DNA of 64,000 bases from Octadecabacter temperatus. GTDB taxonomy: Bacteria > Pseudomonadota > Alphaproteobacteria > Rhodobacterales > Rhodobacteraceae. The notes beneath the pieces were generated by a model. That model saw only the letters and a program-made list of their open reading frames with translations, searched no databases and was not told the DNA's origin. Shown here in pieces: positions 26,812 through 35,036 of the stretch. The DNA is taken from NCBI RefSeq assembly GCF_001187845.1, contig NZ_CP012160.1, positions 2,418,001-2,482,000 of the forward strand, read 5' to 3'. The translations under genes were made by a program, and so were the position numbers. The first letter of the stretch is position 1. Each line of letters starts with the position of its first letter.

Positions 26812-27855
26812 ATGTCAGTAAAGACAGTCGGCCTCGATTTGGCCAAGGATGTTTTTCAAGTTCACGGTATTTCTGAGAACGGTCGCGTGATCTTTAACAA
26901 GGCAATCAAACGCGCAAAGTTGCTCGCGTTCTTCGAGAATTTATCCGCCTGCATAGTCGGTATAGAAGCCTGTGGGTCGTCCCATCACTGGGGACGCACT
27001 TTGCGCAAGCACGGTCACGATGTAAGGTTGATGCCCGCAAACTACGTTAAGCCTTATGTTAAACGCGGCAAGACAGATGCGGTTGATGCGGAGGCAATTT
27101 GCGAAGCTGTCAGACGGCCAACGATGAGGTTTGTCGAAATCAAAACGGAGGACCAACAGGCCGTTCTCTCGATCCATCGCACCCGCGACCTCACCGTTAG
27201 GCAGCGTACACAGTTGGCCAATATGATCCGTAATTTGCTGCGCGAATTCGGACATATTTTACCCTTAGGCGTTGAGGCGGTAACTGCCTTTGCAACGCGC
27301 CATCTCGACGGTGATCAACCAGACATGCCCGATATCGCCAACGGCATGCTTGGTATGCAGTGCTATCAGTTCATTGGATTGAACGAACGTATTGCAGGAT
27401 AATCCAAGATGATTCAGCAGCACGCTCTTTCGAGTTCTGATGCACGCAGGTTGATGCGCATGCCGGGCATTGGCCCAATCACGGCAACTGCGATTGTTGC
27501 GACCATCGGCGATGCCCAACAGTTCCGAACAGGTCGTGACCTTGCCGCTTGGCTCTAGCTAACCCCTCTCAACAAGTCCAGCGGAGGAAAGGAACGATTG
27601 GGCAAGTTTACGAAGAAGGGTGATCGCTACATTCGCAAACTGTTGGTCGTTGGCATGACGTCTCGCGCGGTGATGGCAAAACGTTCACCTCATCAAAGGT
27701 TTCTTACCACCACGACTATGATGAACGAATTCGGTCAGCCGCGGAACGCGCTTCTTCTAAAGTTGAAGGCAACGGGCGTGATGCCGTTTAGACCAAACGG
27801 AGAGAACTTCGGTCAGCTATATCTGCGTCGAGACATCGAGGCTATGTTGAGTTAA
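26812..27855 (+). pseudogene. IS110-family transposase, inactivated
   Basis: One frame carries an IS110-type (DEDD) transposase interrupted by two in-frame stops: TAA at 27400 and TAG at 27556. The N-terminal part has VGLDLAKDVFQVHG, GIEACGSSHHWGR and KTDAVDAEAIC (catalytic acidic positions). Between the stops lie MPGIGPITATAIVATIGDA and GRDLAAWL; after the second stop SSGGKERLGKFTKKGDRYIR and LLVVGM. The conserved motifs AWLGLTP and ERIAGLE of relatives are where the stops fall. The last 60 residues diverge from the family, suggesting a further rearrangement. A dead insertion sequence; exact element ends not located. Confidence 0.85.
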
Positions 27856-27865
27856 GGCTCGCAAC

Positions 27866-27922
27866 CGGCCCATAGCGGACATTGGCATCGATGTAAGTAG
27901 CTTCAGCGCAGCTTCCCCAAAC
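27866..27922 (+). repeat. dispersed repeat family, partial copy
   Basis: CGGCCCATAGCGGACATTGG followed 15 bp later by CTTCAGCGCAGCTTCCCCAA. Both blocks recur in longer copies at 29464 and 38008. Confidence 0.6.
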
Positions 27923-27930
27923 CAGATATT

Positions 27931-28230
27931 CTATTCTTGGGTGCTCAAAACCTCTCCAATTTTGAGCGCCTTCATCGGATTTCCATCAACTTTTAACTGG
28001 CGCATCATGAACGCCTTAGCAGGGCTCTTCGAACCCATTGCTATGTCGTAGAACACTCGAACGTCGGCTGTCAGAGTAATGTCAGCGACCTGATCACTCT
28101 CTATTGCTCCAGTTTCATCCACATAGAGCGTTGCGGTGTCTGGCATAACGAGCCGTACGCTGCCTTTGATCCGATTTCTGGAGCGTTTACTAACGAGTTC
28201 TATTATTTCAGCTTTAGTAGGTGCAGTCAC
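27931..28230 (-). CDS. SCP2 sterol-binding domain protein
   Basis: 99 residues from a GTG at 28230, chosen because GGGAG lies 6 bp upstream; the frame extends further but lacks similarity. The SCP2 domain fills the protein: GSVRLVMPDTATLYVDETG, ADITLTADVRVFYDIAMG and the closing DGNPMKALKIGEVL. SCP2 domains hold lipids in a hydrophobic tunnel. Stand-alone bacterial members have no agreed function. It is isolated among mobile-element debris, so recent transfer is possible. Confidence 0.75.
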   Translation of the reverse strand: MTAPTKAEIIELVSKRSRNRIKGSVRLVMPDTATLYVDETGAIESDQVADITLTADVRVFYDIAMGSKSPAKAFMMRQLKVDGNPMKALKIGEVLSTQE

Positions 28231-28359
28231 GGTGGTCTCCCTTGACAGGAGTGGGCGCAGCTTCCGAAGGCTGTGTCCAGTTTGACGCTGGGTAGCTACT
28301 TGGAATAGTTTGTTCGGCCCAAACCGGCCAGTGAACAAATCAATTTTATGCTGCAAAGC

Positions 28360-28386
28360 GGCCCATCATTGCGGACATTGGCGCGT
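28360..28386 (+). repeat. dispersed repeat family, short copy
   Basis: GCCCATCATTGCGGACATTG followed by GCGCG, the core of the repeat family also seen at 27866, 29464 and 38008. Confidence 0.55.
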
Positions 28387-28486
28387 CCCGCCGGAACGCT
28401 AAGTTCTCGCACTATTCTGATCGCTGGATTGATCTTTCAACAAGATCGTTCACATGCATCTGCGCCTCGATAGAAGTCGAAGTAAT

Positions 28487-29356
28487 TCAACTTGATTTCT
28501 CGACGCTCACCTTTTCCCGATAGCAAGGTGTGAGGTGACCATCCCTTTCCAGACGCCGAATTTCTAAGACGGGTGTCTCATGCACGACCTGCCGCCAACT
28601 TCCGCATCCATACTTGGCAGGTAGTTGCTCAGGGTACCGCTTGGCTACCCAACTCCCAGCCTCAGTGACAGATGCCCACCCATCCACAGCCAACGCATAG
28701 AATGCTTCTCGCAAGGCGCTGACGATGTCAGAGGCCTCCCAATTTACTTTTCCATCGGGGGAATTGCCGTTGTCGAAGAAGTCGATGATCGCTTCTGACT
28801 GCAAGACCTCAGACATCGCCTGCCGCGCTTTCACCATTGTGTCAGCCCATTGCTTAAGTTGTCCAAAATGCCGGTCAATGAGGGTATATGCTGAGATCAA
28901 TTTTTCTTGCGCGCCACGGCAACCATCCGAGCTCCAAATGTCGTTTTGATCGGTAAAGTGGTGAACCAGATTGTTCCGCAGACGCACCAATTCTCTCAGT
29001 TCACTCTCGACCTGGACGAACTCTGCGGCCGGTAAGACAAGCTTTATCTGCATCGCGAACCAATTGACGTTCTCAGGGGAGTTAGTCTTCGCCTCGTCGT
29101 TGGAGCTGTTTTCACCAGCAACAACATACGATCCAAGTAGTTCGCCGACCACGGTACCAAGCGTCTTAGTGGCTGTGCGGTCAAACTGCGCGGACCGTGC
29201 TTGCTCCAAGGCATCCATCGGCCCCGAGAGCTTATGTTCCGCCAACATGGCTTTGATCAACCGCTCATATTGTTGTAGCCGGAACATGCACCTCCCCAGC
29301 AAGCGCTGAACGTCTTGCTGAAGTGTGCGCAGTTCATCGTCGTTTGACATCGTCAT
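28487..29356 (-). CDS. OST-HTH/LOTUS-domain protein
   Basis: About 290 residues from ATG 29356 (another ATG 6 bp on); upstream codons look non-coding. The N-terminal 200 residues are helical (LQQDVQRLLGRCMFRLQQYE; LVRLRNNLVHHF, resembling a HEPN-like R-x4-H motif). A LOTUS domain closes the protein at about 230-285: DGWASVTEAGSWVAKRY and YGCGSWRQVVHE. LOTUS domains are linked to RNA binding in eukaryotes and occur with RNA-processing domains in bacteria. It sits alone in a mobile region. An RNA-related or defence-type role is inference only. Confidence 0.7.
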   Translation of the reverse strand: MTMSNDDELRTLQQDVQRLLGRCMFRLQQYERLIKAMLAEHKLSGPMDALEQARSAQFDRTATKTLGTVVGELLGSYVVAGENSSNDEAKTNSPENVNWFAMQIKLVLPAAEFVQVESELRELVRLRNNLVHHFTDQNDIWSSDGCRGAQEKLISAYTLIDRHFGQLKQWADTMVKARQAMSEVLQSEAIIDFFDNGNSPDGKVNWEASDIVSALREAFYALAVDGWASVTEAGSWVAKRYPEQLPAKYGCGSWRQVVHETPVLEIRRLERDGHLTPCYREKVSVEKSS

Positions 29357-29463
29357 AGAATAATCCGGCTTCAATCCCACTAACATCAACCATATTCTGA
29401 TACGAGATGTGATGCAGCTTGTCATTCTGCTGACCCCGAATTCATTCCCTAGCTCCGGCAATA

Positions 29464-29560
29464 CCGGCCCATAGCTGCCTTTCGCGCAAGCTCTCGACGC
29501 TGCGGCGCAGCTTCCCCAAAGCGGACATTGGAGCAGGTGCGCAGCATTTTGATAGGCTAG
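29464..29560 (+). repeat. dispersed repeat family, long copy
   Basis: CGGCCCATAGC, then a GACGCTGCGGCGCAGCTTCC block, then AAAGCGGACATTGG and GCGCAGCATTTTG. Aligns over about 85-90 bp with 38008-38100 with few gaps. Confidence 0.7.
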
Positions 29561-29894
29561 AGGTCCGCTAAGCGGACAAAACGGACTTTCGAGACTTTTT
29601 TACCCAATGGCTGCTTATCCTATGCTTCTTACGCAGCGAAACGCGGCATGGGCGGTAACCGGACTTTCGCCGCAGGTGAGAAACTTGATGTCAATTCAGG
29701 AAGAAGCGGACCTTCAGCGTAAAAATCTGAACGAGGTGCAGAGAAGGACTGCAAAGAGCCCATATTGATCAATACTACGGACCCCCAAAGTGCGGGATAC
29801 GCGTCCAAACGACGTGTATGGTTTGTCGGCCGAAGAAGTGCTCTGCCTAACCACGAGACCGAGACCGAGAACCAATAAACGCGTTCCTTAGACA

Positions 29895-29932
29895 TCCAAA
29901 AAGAAATGGCGGCACCATGGTGGGCGCCGCCA
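29895..29932 (-). terminator. terminator of the dctPQM operon
   Basis: On the minus strand a stem TGGCGGC / GCCGCCA (29926-29932 with 29907-29913, 12-nt loop) is followed by ATTTCTTTTTGG. It lies about 20 bp after the dctM stop. Confidence 0.7.
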
Positions 29933-29952
29933 GTCTGTTTCGATCGATGTGC

Positions 29953-31764
29953 TTAGTTCGTGATGATCTCTGGTCCCATGTAGGCCGTTGGCAAGACCGT
30001 CGACAGCCACGGGATATAGGTGACCATGATTAGGAACACGAACAACACCGCAAGGAACGGCAGCGCAGCGCGTACGACCCGCATCATCGACATGTTTGCC
30101 ACGCCGGACGTCACAAACAGGTTGAGGCCAACAGGAGGTGTGATCATCCCGATCTCCATGTTTACCACCATGATGATGCCCAAATGGATCGGATCAATCC
30201 CAAGCTGAATGGCAATCGGGAACACCAATGGTGCGACAATCACGATCAAGCCGGATGGTTCCATAAACTGGCCACCGATCAACAGGATGATGTTGACGAT
30301 AATCAAGAACGTGATCGGTCCCAATCCAGCGGCCAGCATGGCTTCTGTGATGTGCTGCGGGATTTGCTCATCCGTCAGAACATGCTTCAGGATCAAAGCG
30401 TTGGCGATGATGAACATCAACATGATCGTCAGCTTACCGGCCTCAAGCAGGGTCTGCTTGGTGTCTTTGTGAACAAGTGCTGGAATGGCCATCACGATGT
30501 TCTCAAAGTTGGACCGCAGAATGGCAGTTGCGCCGATCATGACAGACTGTTCATAGCTTTCACCCGAAACGTTCAGACGTTCCGCAGCCCGAAGCATCGC
30601 GAAAACAAACACGGCAGGTGGCAACAACAGCAACATCACGGCCATCACACTTTGAATGATCTGGAAGATCACGCCAATGTCGGATGTCCATACGTTCCAG
30701 AGCGCGACAAGCATCGGCAAAATACCAAACACGGCCACTGCGCCAACGGCCAAAAGCATCTCCCAGCCCTCTTTCACCGCCTGCGCCATCAACGCACCAA
30801 GGATCAGGGCAACCACAAGGAAAATCCCAGCCGCCCAAAGCGCGATCGACATCGGGAGGTCCATGACGAAACAGCCAACGCCATAAAGGATCAGCGTCAC
30901 CAGCGTGAAACCCCAAATTCGCATACCCAACAGGCCAGAATCTTCCTCGTCTTTTTGCAGCCAAGGACGCCCTTTAAGTGGACCCATGTCACGGTAGATG
31001 AAGATCGACACGATGAACGCATAGATAGATGCAATCGCCGCAGCTTCGGTTGGTGTGAACACACCTCCGTAGATGCCGCCCAAGATGACAACCATCAGGA
31101 ACAAGCCCCAAGACGCGGTCAGGATGGTTGAGAAAATCTCGGACCAACCAAGCCATTCACCCTTTGGCAGGTTCTTGATGCGCGCGATGACATAGATCGT
31201 CACCATAAGCATGAAACCAGCCAGAAGACCTGGGATTACACCGGCAAGGAACATCCGACCAACGGACACATCCGTGGCAGAGGCATAAACAACCATCACG
31301 ATGCTTGGCGGGATCAGGATACCAAGTGTCCCAGCGTTACAAATAACGCCGGCCGCAAAATCTTTGGAATAACCCGACTTTACCATGCCCGTGATCACAA
31401 TGGACCCAACAGCCACAACCGTCGCAGGGGACGATCCGGACAAAGCCGCAAACAACATACACGCTAGAACCCCCGCAATCGCGAGGCCCCCGCGCACGTG
31501 TCCGATAACTGCAATCGCGAAATCAATGATGCGCCGTGCCACGCCACCCGTCGACATGAACGACGACGCCAGAATGAAGAACGGAATGGCCAGAAGCGTG
31601 TAGTGCCCCGCCATCGCCTGATACAGCGACTGCGCGACGCTGGCGAGCGAGCTGTCAGACAACACCAACAAGAACAGCGTTGACGACAGGCCAAGTGCCA
31701 CAGCAATCGGAACACCGATCGCAAGGAAGGCAATCACCATGCCAAATAGAATTGCAACATCCAT
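29953..31764 (-). CDS. dctM: TRAP transporter large permease, with extra membrane insert
   Basis: 603 residues; usual DctM is near 430. Family motifs: the N-terminal MDVAILFGMVIAFLAIGVPI, GSSPATVVAVGSI near 109, GTLGILIPPSI near 145 and the C-terminal GGQFMEPSGLIVIVAPLVFP and EIGMITPPVGLNLF. The excess is an inserted block at about residues 255-410, with about four predicted helices and a charged lead (PLKGRPWLQKDEEDSG). It is the sodium-driven membrane pump subunit of the uptake system. Four bases separate it from dctQ; the ribosome site GGAGGAATAAGC is within the dctQ end. Confidence 0.93.
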   Translation of the reverse strand: MDVAILFGMVIAFLAIGVPIAVALGLSSTLFLLVLSDSSLASVAQSLYQAMAGHYTLLAIPFFILASSFMSTGGVARRIIDFAIAVIGHVRGGLAIAGVLACMLFAALSGSSPATVVAVGSIVITGMVKSGYSKDFAAGVICNAGTLGILIPPSIVMVVYASATDVSVGRMFLAGVIPGLLAGFMLMVTIYVIARIKNLPKGEWLGWSEIFSTILTASWGLFLMVVILGGIYGGVFTPTEAAAIASIYAFIVSIFIYRDMGPLKGRPWLQKDEEDSGLLGMRIWGFTLVTLILYGVGCFVMDLPMSIALWAAGIFLVVALILGALMAQAVKEGWEMLLAVGAVAVFGILPMLVALWNVWTSDIGVIFQIIQSVMAVMLLLLPPAVFVFAMLRAAERLNVSGESYEQSVMIGATAILRSNFENIVMAIPALVHKDTKQTLLEAGKLTIMLMFIIANALILKHVLTDEQIPQHITEAMLAAGLGPITFLIIVNIILLIGGQFMEPSGLIVIVAPLVFPIAIQLGIDPIHLGIIMVVNMEIGMITPPVGLNLFVTSGVANMSMMRVVRAALPFLAVLFVFLIMVTYIPWLSTVLPTAYMGPEIITN

Positions 31765-31767
31765 TGC

Positions 31768-32451
31768 TTATTCCTCCCAAGTCAGGCTTTCGCCTGCTTC
31801 TTTTACGTCGTCTTCCGCTTCATGGCTGACGATCAGCGTATCAATCTCTCCACGCACAACGCGCACCAAGGCCTGCACAAGGCGGTACAGCATCAGTGCC
31901 ATTGCAAACGGAACGATTGCGTAAGGAACAAGGCGCGGCATCTTTTCGTATTCTTCGCCAAGGTTGAACGTGTTCTCGAGCCAGGTTTGGGCAAATGGGA
32001 TCGGAACGTGGTCGGTTTCATACCAGCCTTGATCACGAGAGCTTTCAAAACCTGTGGGGAACCAACGTCCAGATGTGGCATCAAGCCCTGCAAATGGTGC
32101 CCAGTAATCCCAAGCACCTTTCATCAATAACACTGCATAGAAAATACAAACGAGCGCAGCGACAACAGCCATAATGCGCTTCGGTTTTGGCCCAACGATA
32201 TTCAGAACAGCATCAACCCCAAGGTGGCTCACAATCTTGAAACCGTAAGAAATACCAAACAAAACCAGCCACGCGAACAGGACGAGCGTGACCTCAAGAC
32301 CCCAGATCAGCTGACTGTTAAATCCATAACGTAAAACGACGTTAACAAACGTCACGAGGGTCATCAGTCCCAACAACAACGCAATGATGCTTTCTTCTAG
32401 CGTGTGAACGATCGCCCCAACGCGACCCTTCGGCTTATATGCCCCAGACAT
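31768..32451 (-). CDS. dctQ: TRAP transporter small permease
   Basis: 227 residues with four membrane helices in the DctQ pattern; LEESIIALLLGLMTLVTFVN starts the first and LIWGLEVTLVLFAWLVLFG the second. An inserted loop of about 50 residues between helices 3 and 4 (around 125-175) is longer than in the usual 160-200 aa proteins. It pairs with DctM and receives substrate from DctP. Separated from dctP by 112 bp with a hairpin. Confidence 0.9.
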   Translation of the reverse strand: MSGAYKPKGRVGAIVHTLEESIIALLLGLMTLVTFVNVVLRYGFNSQLIWGLEVTLVLFAWLVLFGISYGFKIVSHLGVDAVLNIVGPKPKRIMAVVAALVCIFYAVLLMKGAWDYWAPFAGLDATSGRWFPTGFESSRDQGWYETDHVPIPFAQTWLENTFNLGEEYEKMPRLVPYAIVPFAMALMLYRLVQALVRVVRGEIDTLIVSHEAEDDVKEAGESLTWEE

Positions 32452-32471
32452 AGCGTCCTCCCCTTTTAAGA

Positions 32472-32499
32472 GGGGCCGGCCACATCTGCGGCCGACCCC
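32472..32499 (-). terminator. intercistronic hairpin between dctP and dctQ
   Basis: Ten-bp stem (GGGGCCGGCC with GGCCGACCCC, one G-U pair) and 8-nt loop. On the minus strand it lies after dctP and before dctQ; CCTCTTAAAAGGGG follows. Such hairpins commonly protect the binding-protein mRNA or reduce read-through, giving more DctP than permease. Confidence 0.6.
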
Positions 32500-32563
32500 A
32501 ATTTACTGGCAAGCGTTGCGTCGAGTGTTCCGAAGAACACCGCGCATCGCCACCGGCTATCGT

Positions 32564-33574
32564 TTACAGTGCTGCGTTGATCGCCTGCGCCGCGTCGATG
32601 TTTTCCTGACCTACATCGTCAACGAACTGGTCCCAAACAGGCTTCATTGCTTCAATCCAAGCAGAGCGCTGCTCGTCTGTCAGCTGGCGTACAACGCCAC
32701 CCGCTGCGATGATGGATTCTTTTGCTTCTTCGTTCACAGCAAAAGATTCAGCGTTACGAGTAACCGTAACTTCATCGAGGATCGTCAGGAACTGATCGCG
32801 TGTGTCCGCGTCAAGGCTGTCCAACCAGTCAACAGATGTCACGACAAGATAGTCGATAACGCCGTGATCTGTTTGTGTGGTGCCGTCCTGAACTTCAAAG
32901 AACTTCTGACCCCAAACGTTGGACCATGTGTTCTCTTGGCCGTCCACAACGCCAGTTTGCAGCGCACCGTAAACTTCGGAAAACGCCATTGGCTGTGGGG
33001 ATGCGCCCATTGCTTCCATTTGCGCAACCAGAACGTCAGAGTTCTGAACGCGGAACTTAAGGCCGTCTGCATCTGTTGGCAGCTCAAGTGGAACGTTCGC
33101 TGACATCTGCTTCATGCCGTTGTGCCAGTAACCAAGACCCTGAAGACCACGGCGTTGCATGGAATCCAGCATGGCCTGACCAGCGTCAGACGCTTGGAAC
33201 GCATCAACCGCGTCGATGTTTGCGAACATGAACGGCAGATCGAAAATGCGGAACTGACGCGTGAATGCTTCAAACTTGGACAAAGATGGAGCAGCCAGCT
33301 GAACGTCACCCTGAAGCATCGCTTCGAGAACTTGGTCATCATTATACAGCGTGGAGTTCGGGAAGACCTCCATGCACATCGTGCCGTCCATCTCAGCGTT
33401 TACACGTTCTTGCAGCAAAGATGCCGCGATGCCTTTTGGGTGGCGGTCTGTGTTTGTTACGTGTGCGAACTTAACAACAATTTCGTCGCCGTCGCAGCCC
33501 ATTGTGTCAGCAAATGCCGCACCAGCGGACAGTGTCAAAGCAGCAATGCTTGCCGCGTTCATAAGAAATTTCAT
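32564..33574 (-). CDS. dctP: TRAP transporter solute-binding protein (DctP type)
   Basis: 336 residues from ATG 33574 (GGGAGGAAACCG just before it); a longer frame upstream is not used. Signal peptide MKFLMNAASIAALTLSAGAA ends near FAD. Family motifs: KFAHVTNTDRHPKG near 32, QVLEAMLQGDVQLAAPS near 80, FRVQNSDVLV near 165, and VVDGQENTWSNVW near 200. The Arg in FRV is the conserved carboxylate ligand, so a C4-dicarboxylate or similar organic acid is likely. Ligand not decided by sequence. First gene of dctPQM, downstream of dctBD on the same strand. Confidence 0.93.
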   Translation of the reverse strand: MKFLMNAASIAALTLSAGAAFADTMGCDGDEIVVKFAHVTNTDRHPKGIAASLLQERVNAEMDGTMCMEVFPNSTLYNDDQVLEAMLQGDVQLAAPSLSKFEAFTRQFRIFDLPFMFANIDAVDAFQASDAGQAMLDSMQRRGLQGLGYWHNGMKQMSANVPLELPTDADGLKFRVQNSDVLVAQMEAMGASPQPMAFSEVYGALQTGVVDGQENTWSNVWGQKFFEVQDGTTQTDHGVIDYLVVTSVDWLDSLDADTRDQFLTILDEVTVTRNAESFAVNEEAKESIIAAGGVVRQLTDEQRSAWIEAMKPVWDQFVDDVGQENIDAAQAINAAL

Positions 33575-33734
33575 CGGTTTCCTCCCAAGGAATTGGAATC
33601 GGTCCACCCCTCCCGGGTTGACCACGGGATTAACAAACGCGGTTTTTTGCCCGCTAGAAAGCTATTCCTGTAGGATAAGGTATCTTCATGTTTTAAATTA
33701 TAAAAATGGCGATACAGCTGATGGGTCACGTTTC

Positions 33735-33759
33735 AATTAGGTGGTTTGCCACACTAATT
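33735..33759. promoter_or_regulatory. inverted repeat upstream of dctP, candidate DctD site
   Basis: AATTAG and CTAATT flank an inner GTGG-TTTG-CCAC stem, making a 25-bp dyad about 160 bp upstream of dctP. The distance suits an enhancer-type activator site for DctD. Confidence 0.45.
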
Positions 33760-33769
33760 AGAACGCATT

Positions 33770-33787
33770 TGTGCGGATTTCCGCACA
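33770..33787. promoter_or_regulatory. 18-bp palindrome after dctD
   Basis: TGTGCGGA-TT-TCCGCACA is a perfect palindrome starting 10 bp past the dctD stop. It may end the dctBD message or act as a second upstream site for dctP; no T run follows on the minus strand. Confidence 0.45.
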
Positions 33788-33797
33788 TTCATTCAGC

Positions 33798-35036
33798 TTA
33801 CTGTCGAAAGGCTTCCGGCTTGATTCGGTGTTTGGCCAGCTTGTCGTAAAACGTTTTGCGCGGCAGTTTCAGGACTTCCGCGGCCTCGCCAGATCGTCCC
33901 ATAGTGCGCTGCAATGCTTCGATCAACAATGAGCGTTCCACTTGTGCCATCTGCTCGGCCAGTCCCAACCCTTCATCCTGCGGGGACATTATTCCCTCTT
34001 CACCCATTCCCATCGAAAAACGCATGGCGGTATTCATCAACCCTCGCGCGTTTCCAGGCCAGTCTTGCGCCATCAACCAAGCAATCACATCTTGCGTAAT
34101 TGCGGGCTCTGGCAGGTTCGCTTGCTCGCAGGCCTGTGCCACATAATGCCGAAATAGGACGGGAATATCCTCCGGCCGCTCTCGCAATGATGGAACAAGC
34201 AAATGCATCAGATCCAGACGGTAAAACAGATCCATGTGAAACCGCCCCTCGGCCACGTCCTGCTTGATGTCGCGCGTCGTGCTTGACAACACGCGCACTG
34301 CACACCCCGCTTCAAGCGTTTCCAATAAGGCAAATTGAACAGCTGGCGCGAGCGCCGTGACCTCATCCAGATAAAGCGTGCCATCTTTAGCTTCGGCCAG
34401 CACTTGGGACAGATCATCAGCCGACAATTGAGCCGCGGCCCGCTTGACGAATGGGCGACTCGCCGCGCCAGACAACAAGTGGATCACTTCCGCAACTTTT
34501 GGCATGCCAGTTCCAGGCTCGCCAGTGATAAGCACCTCGACGCTGGTCCGCGCAACCGCCCGCACACGCGCGCGCAGAGCATCGGCGCGCTCTGACACAC
34601 CGATCAGCATTCGTGCGGCGGCATCTCCTTTATCAAGCTCAAGCTTCAACTGGCGGTTCTCCATAATGATGGAGCGCGCCTTCCACGCCTTTTCAACAAC
34701 TGCCATGAAATCCTTGGGCCCGCAGGGCTTTTCCAGAAACCCGTAAGCTCCTTTCGACATGGCCTTGATCGCCATGGGGACATCACCTTCGCCGGTCAAC
34801 AAAACCACGGGCAGGTCTGGGTCAACCTTTTGGGCATGATCCAGAAGGTGAAACCCATCCTTACCCGGCATACGGATATCGGTCACGATTATCCCATCAT
34901 ACTCGGGATCAATGTGATCTTTGGCTTCAATGAACGAGCCTGCTAAAATCGCATTTCCCCCGGCGAGTTCAACCGTCTGCCCCAAGGCCACGCGGACATC
35001 GCGCTCATCGTCCACGATCAAGACATTCCGGCTCAT
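33798..35036 (-). CDS. dctD: DctD-like response regulator, NtrC family, lacking GAFTGA
   Basis: 412 residues. Receiver domain 1-120 with phospho-acceptor Asp 53 (VTDIRMPGKDG), Thr 81 and Lys 103. The AAA+ domain is shortened: Walker A reads TGEPGTGMPK (171-180), with Met where the ATP-binding Lys should be; the GAFTGA loop that touches sigma-54 is absent. Walker B-like GTLYLDEV and DLFYRLDLM remain. A Fis-type helix-turn-helix ends it (GEAAEVLKLPRKTFYDKLAK). So activation by sigma-54 is unlikely; this resembles the Rhodobacter NtrC situation. Overlaps dctB by 4 bp. Confidence 0.88.
   Translation of the reverse strand: MSRNVLIVDDERDVRVALGQTVELAGGNAILAGSFIEAKDHIDPEYDGIIVTDIRMPGKDGFHLLDHAQKVDPDLPVVLLTGEGDVPMAIKAMSKGAYGFLEKPCGPKDFMAVVEKAWKARSIIMENRQLKLELDKGDAAARMLIGVSERADALRARVRAVARTSVEVLITGEPGTGMPKVAEVIHLLSGAASRPFVKRAAAQLSADDLSQVLAEAKDGTLYLDEVTALAPAVQFALLETLEAGCAVRVLSSTTRDIKQDVAEGRFHMDLFYRLDLMHLLVPSLRERPEDIPVLFRHYVAQACEQANLPEPAITQDVIAWLMAQDWPGNARGLMNTAMRFSMGMGEEGIMSPQDEGLGLAEQMAQVERSLLIEALQRTMGRSGEAAEVLKLPRKTFYDKLAKHRIKPEAFRQ

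Larger units (their letters stand above)
29357..29952. other. gap between LOTUS gene and TRAP operon
   Basis: No supported gene. Includes a long copy of the dispersed repeat (29464-29560) with further fragments near 29570-29600 (AAGCGGACAAAACGGACTTT), and the TRAP operon terminator at the right end. A short open frame at 29629-29895 shows no family features. Confidence 0.6.

Noticed and set aside
27400..27558. Stop-codon read-through (recoding) in the IS110 transposase
   Set aside because: Two different stops at conserved positions and a diverged C-terminus fit decay better; no recoding signal seen.
29629..29895. 88-residue open frame on the minus strand
   Set aside because: Lies in repeat-bearing intergenic DNA with no recognisable motif or start site.
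30184..31131. 315-residue open frame on the plus strand opposite dctM
   Set aside because: It mirrors the permease codons, is rich in His/Gln/Arg/Asp as antisense frames of membrane genes are, and has no domain or ribosome site.
33798..35036. Frameshift as cause of the missing GAFTGA in dctD
   Set aside because: The frame is continuous and flanking AAA+ motifs align without disruption, so the loop was lost in evolution rather than by sequencing error.
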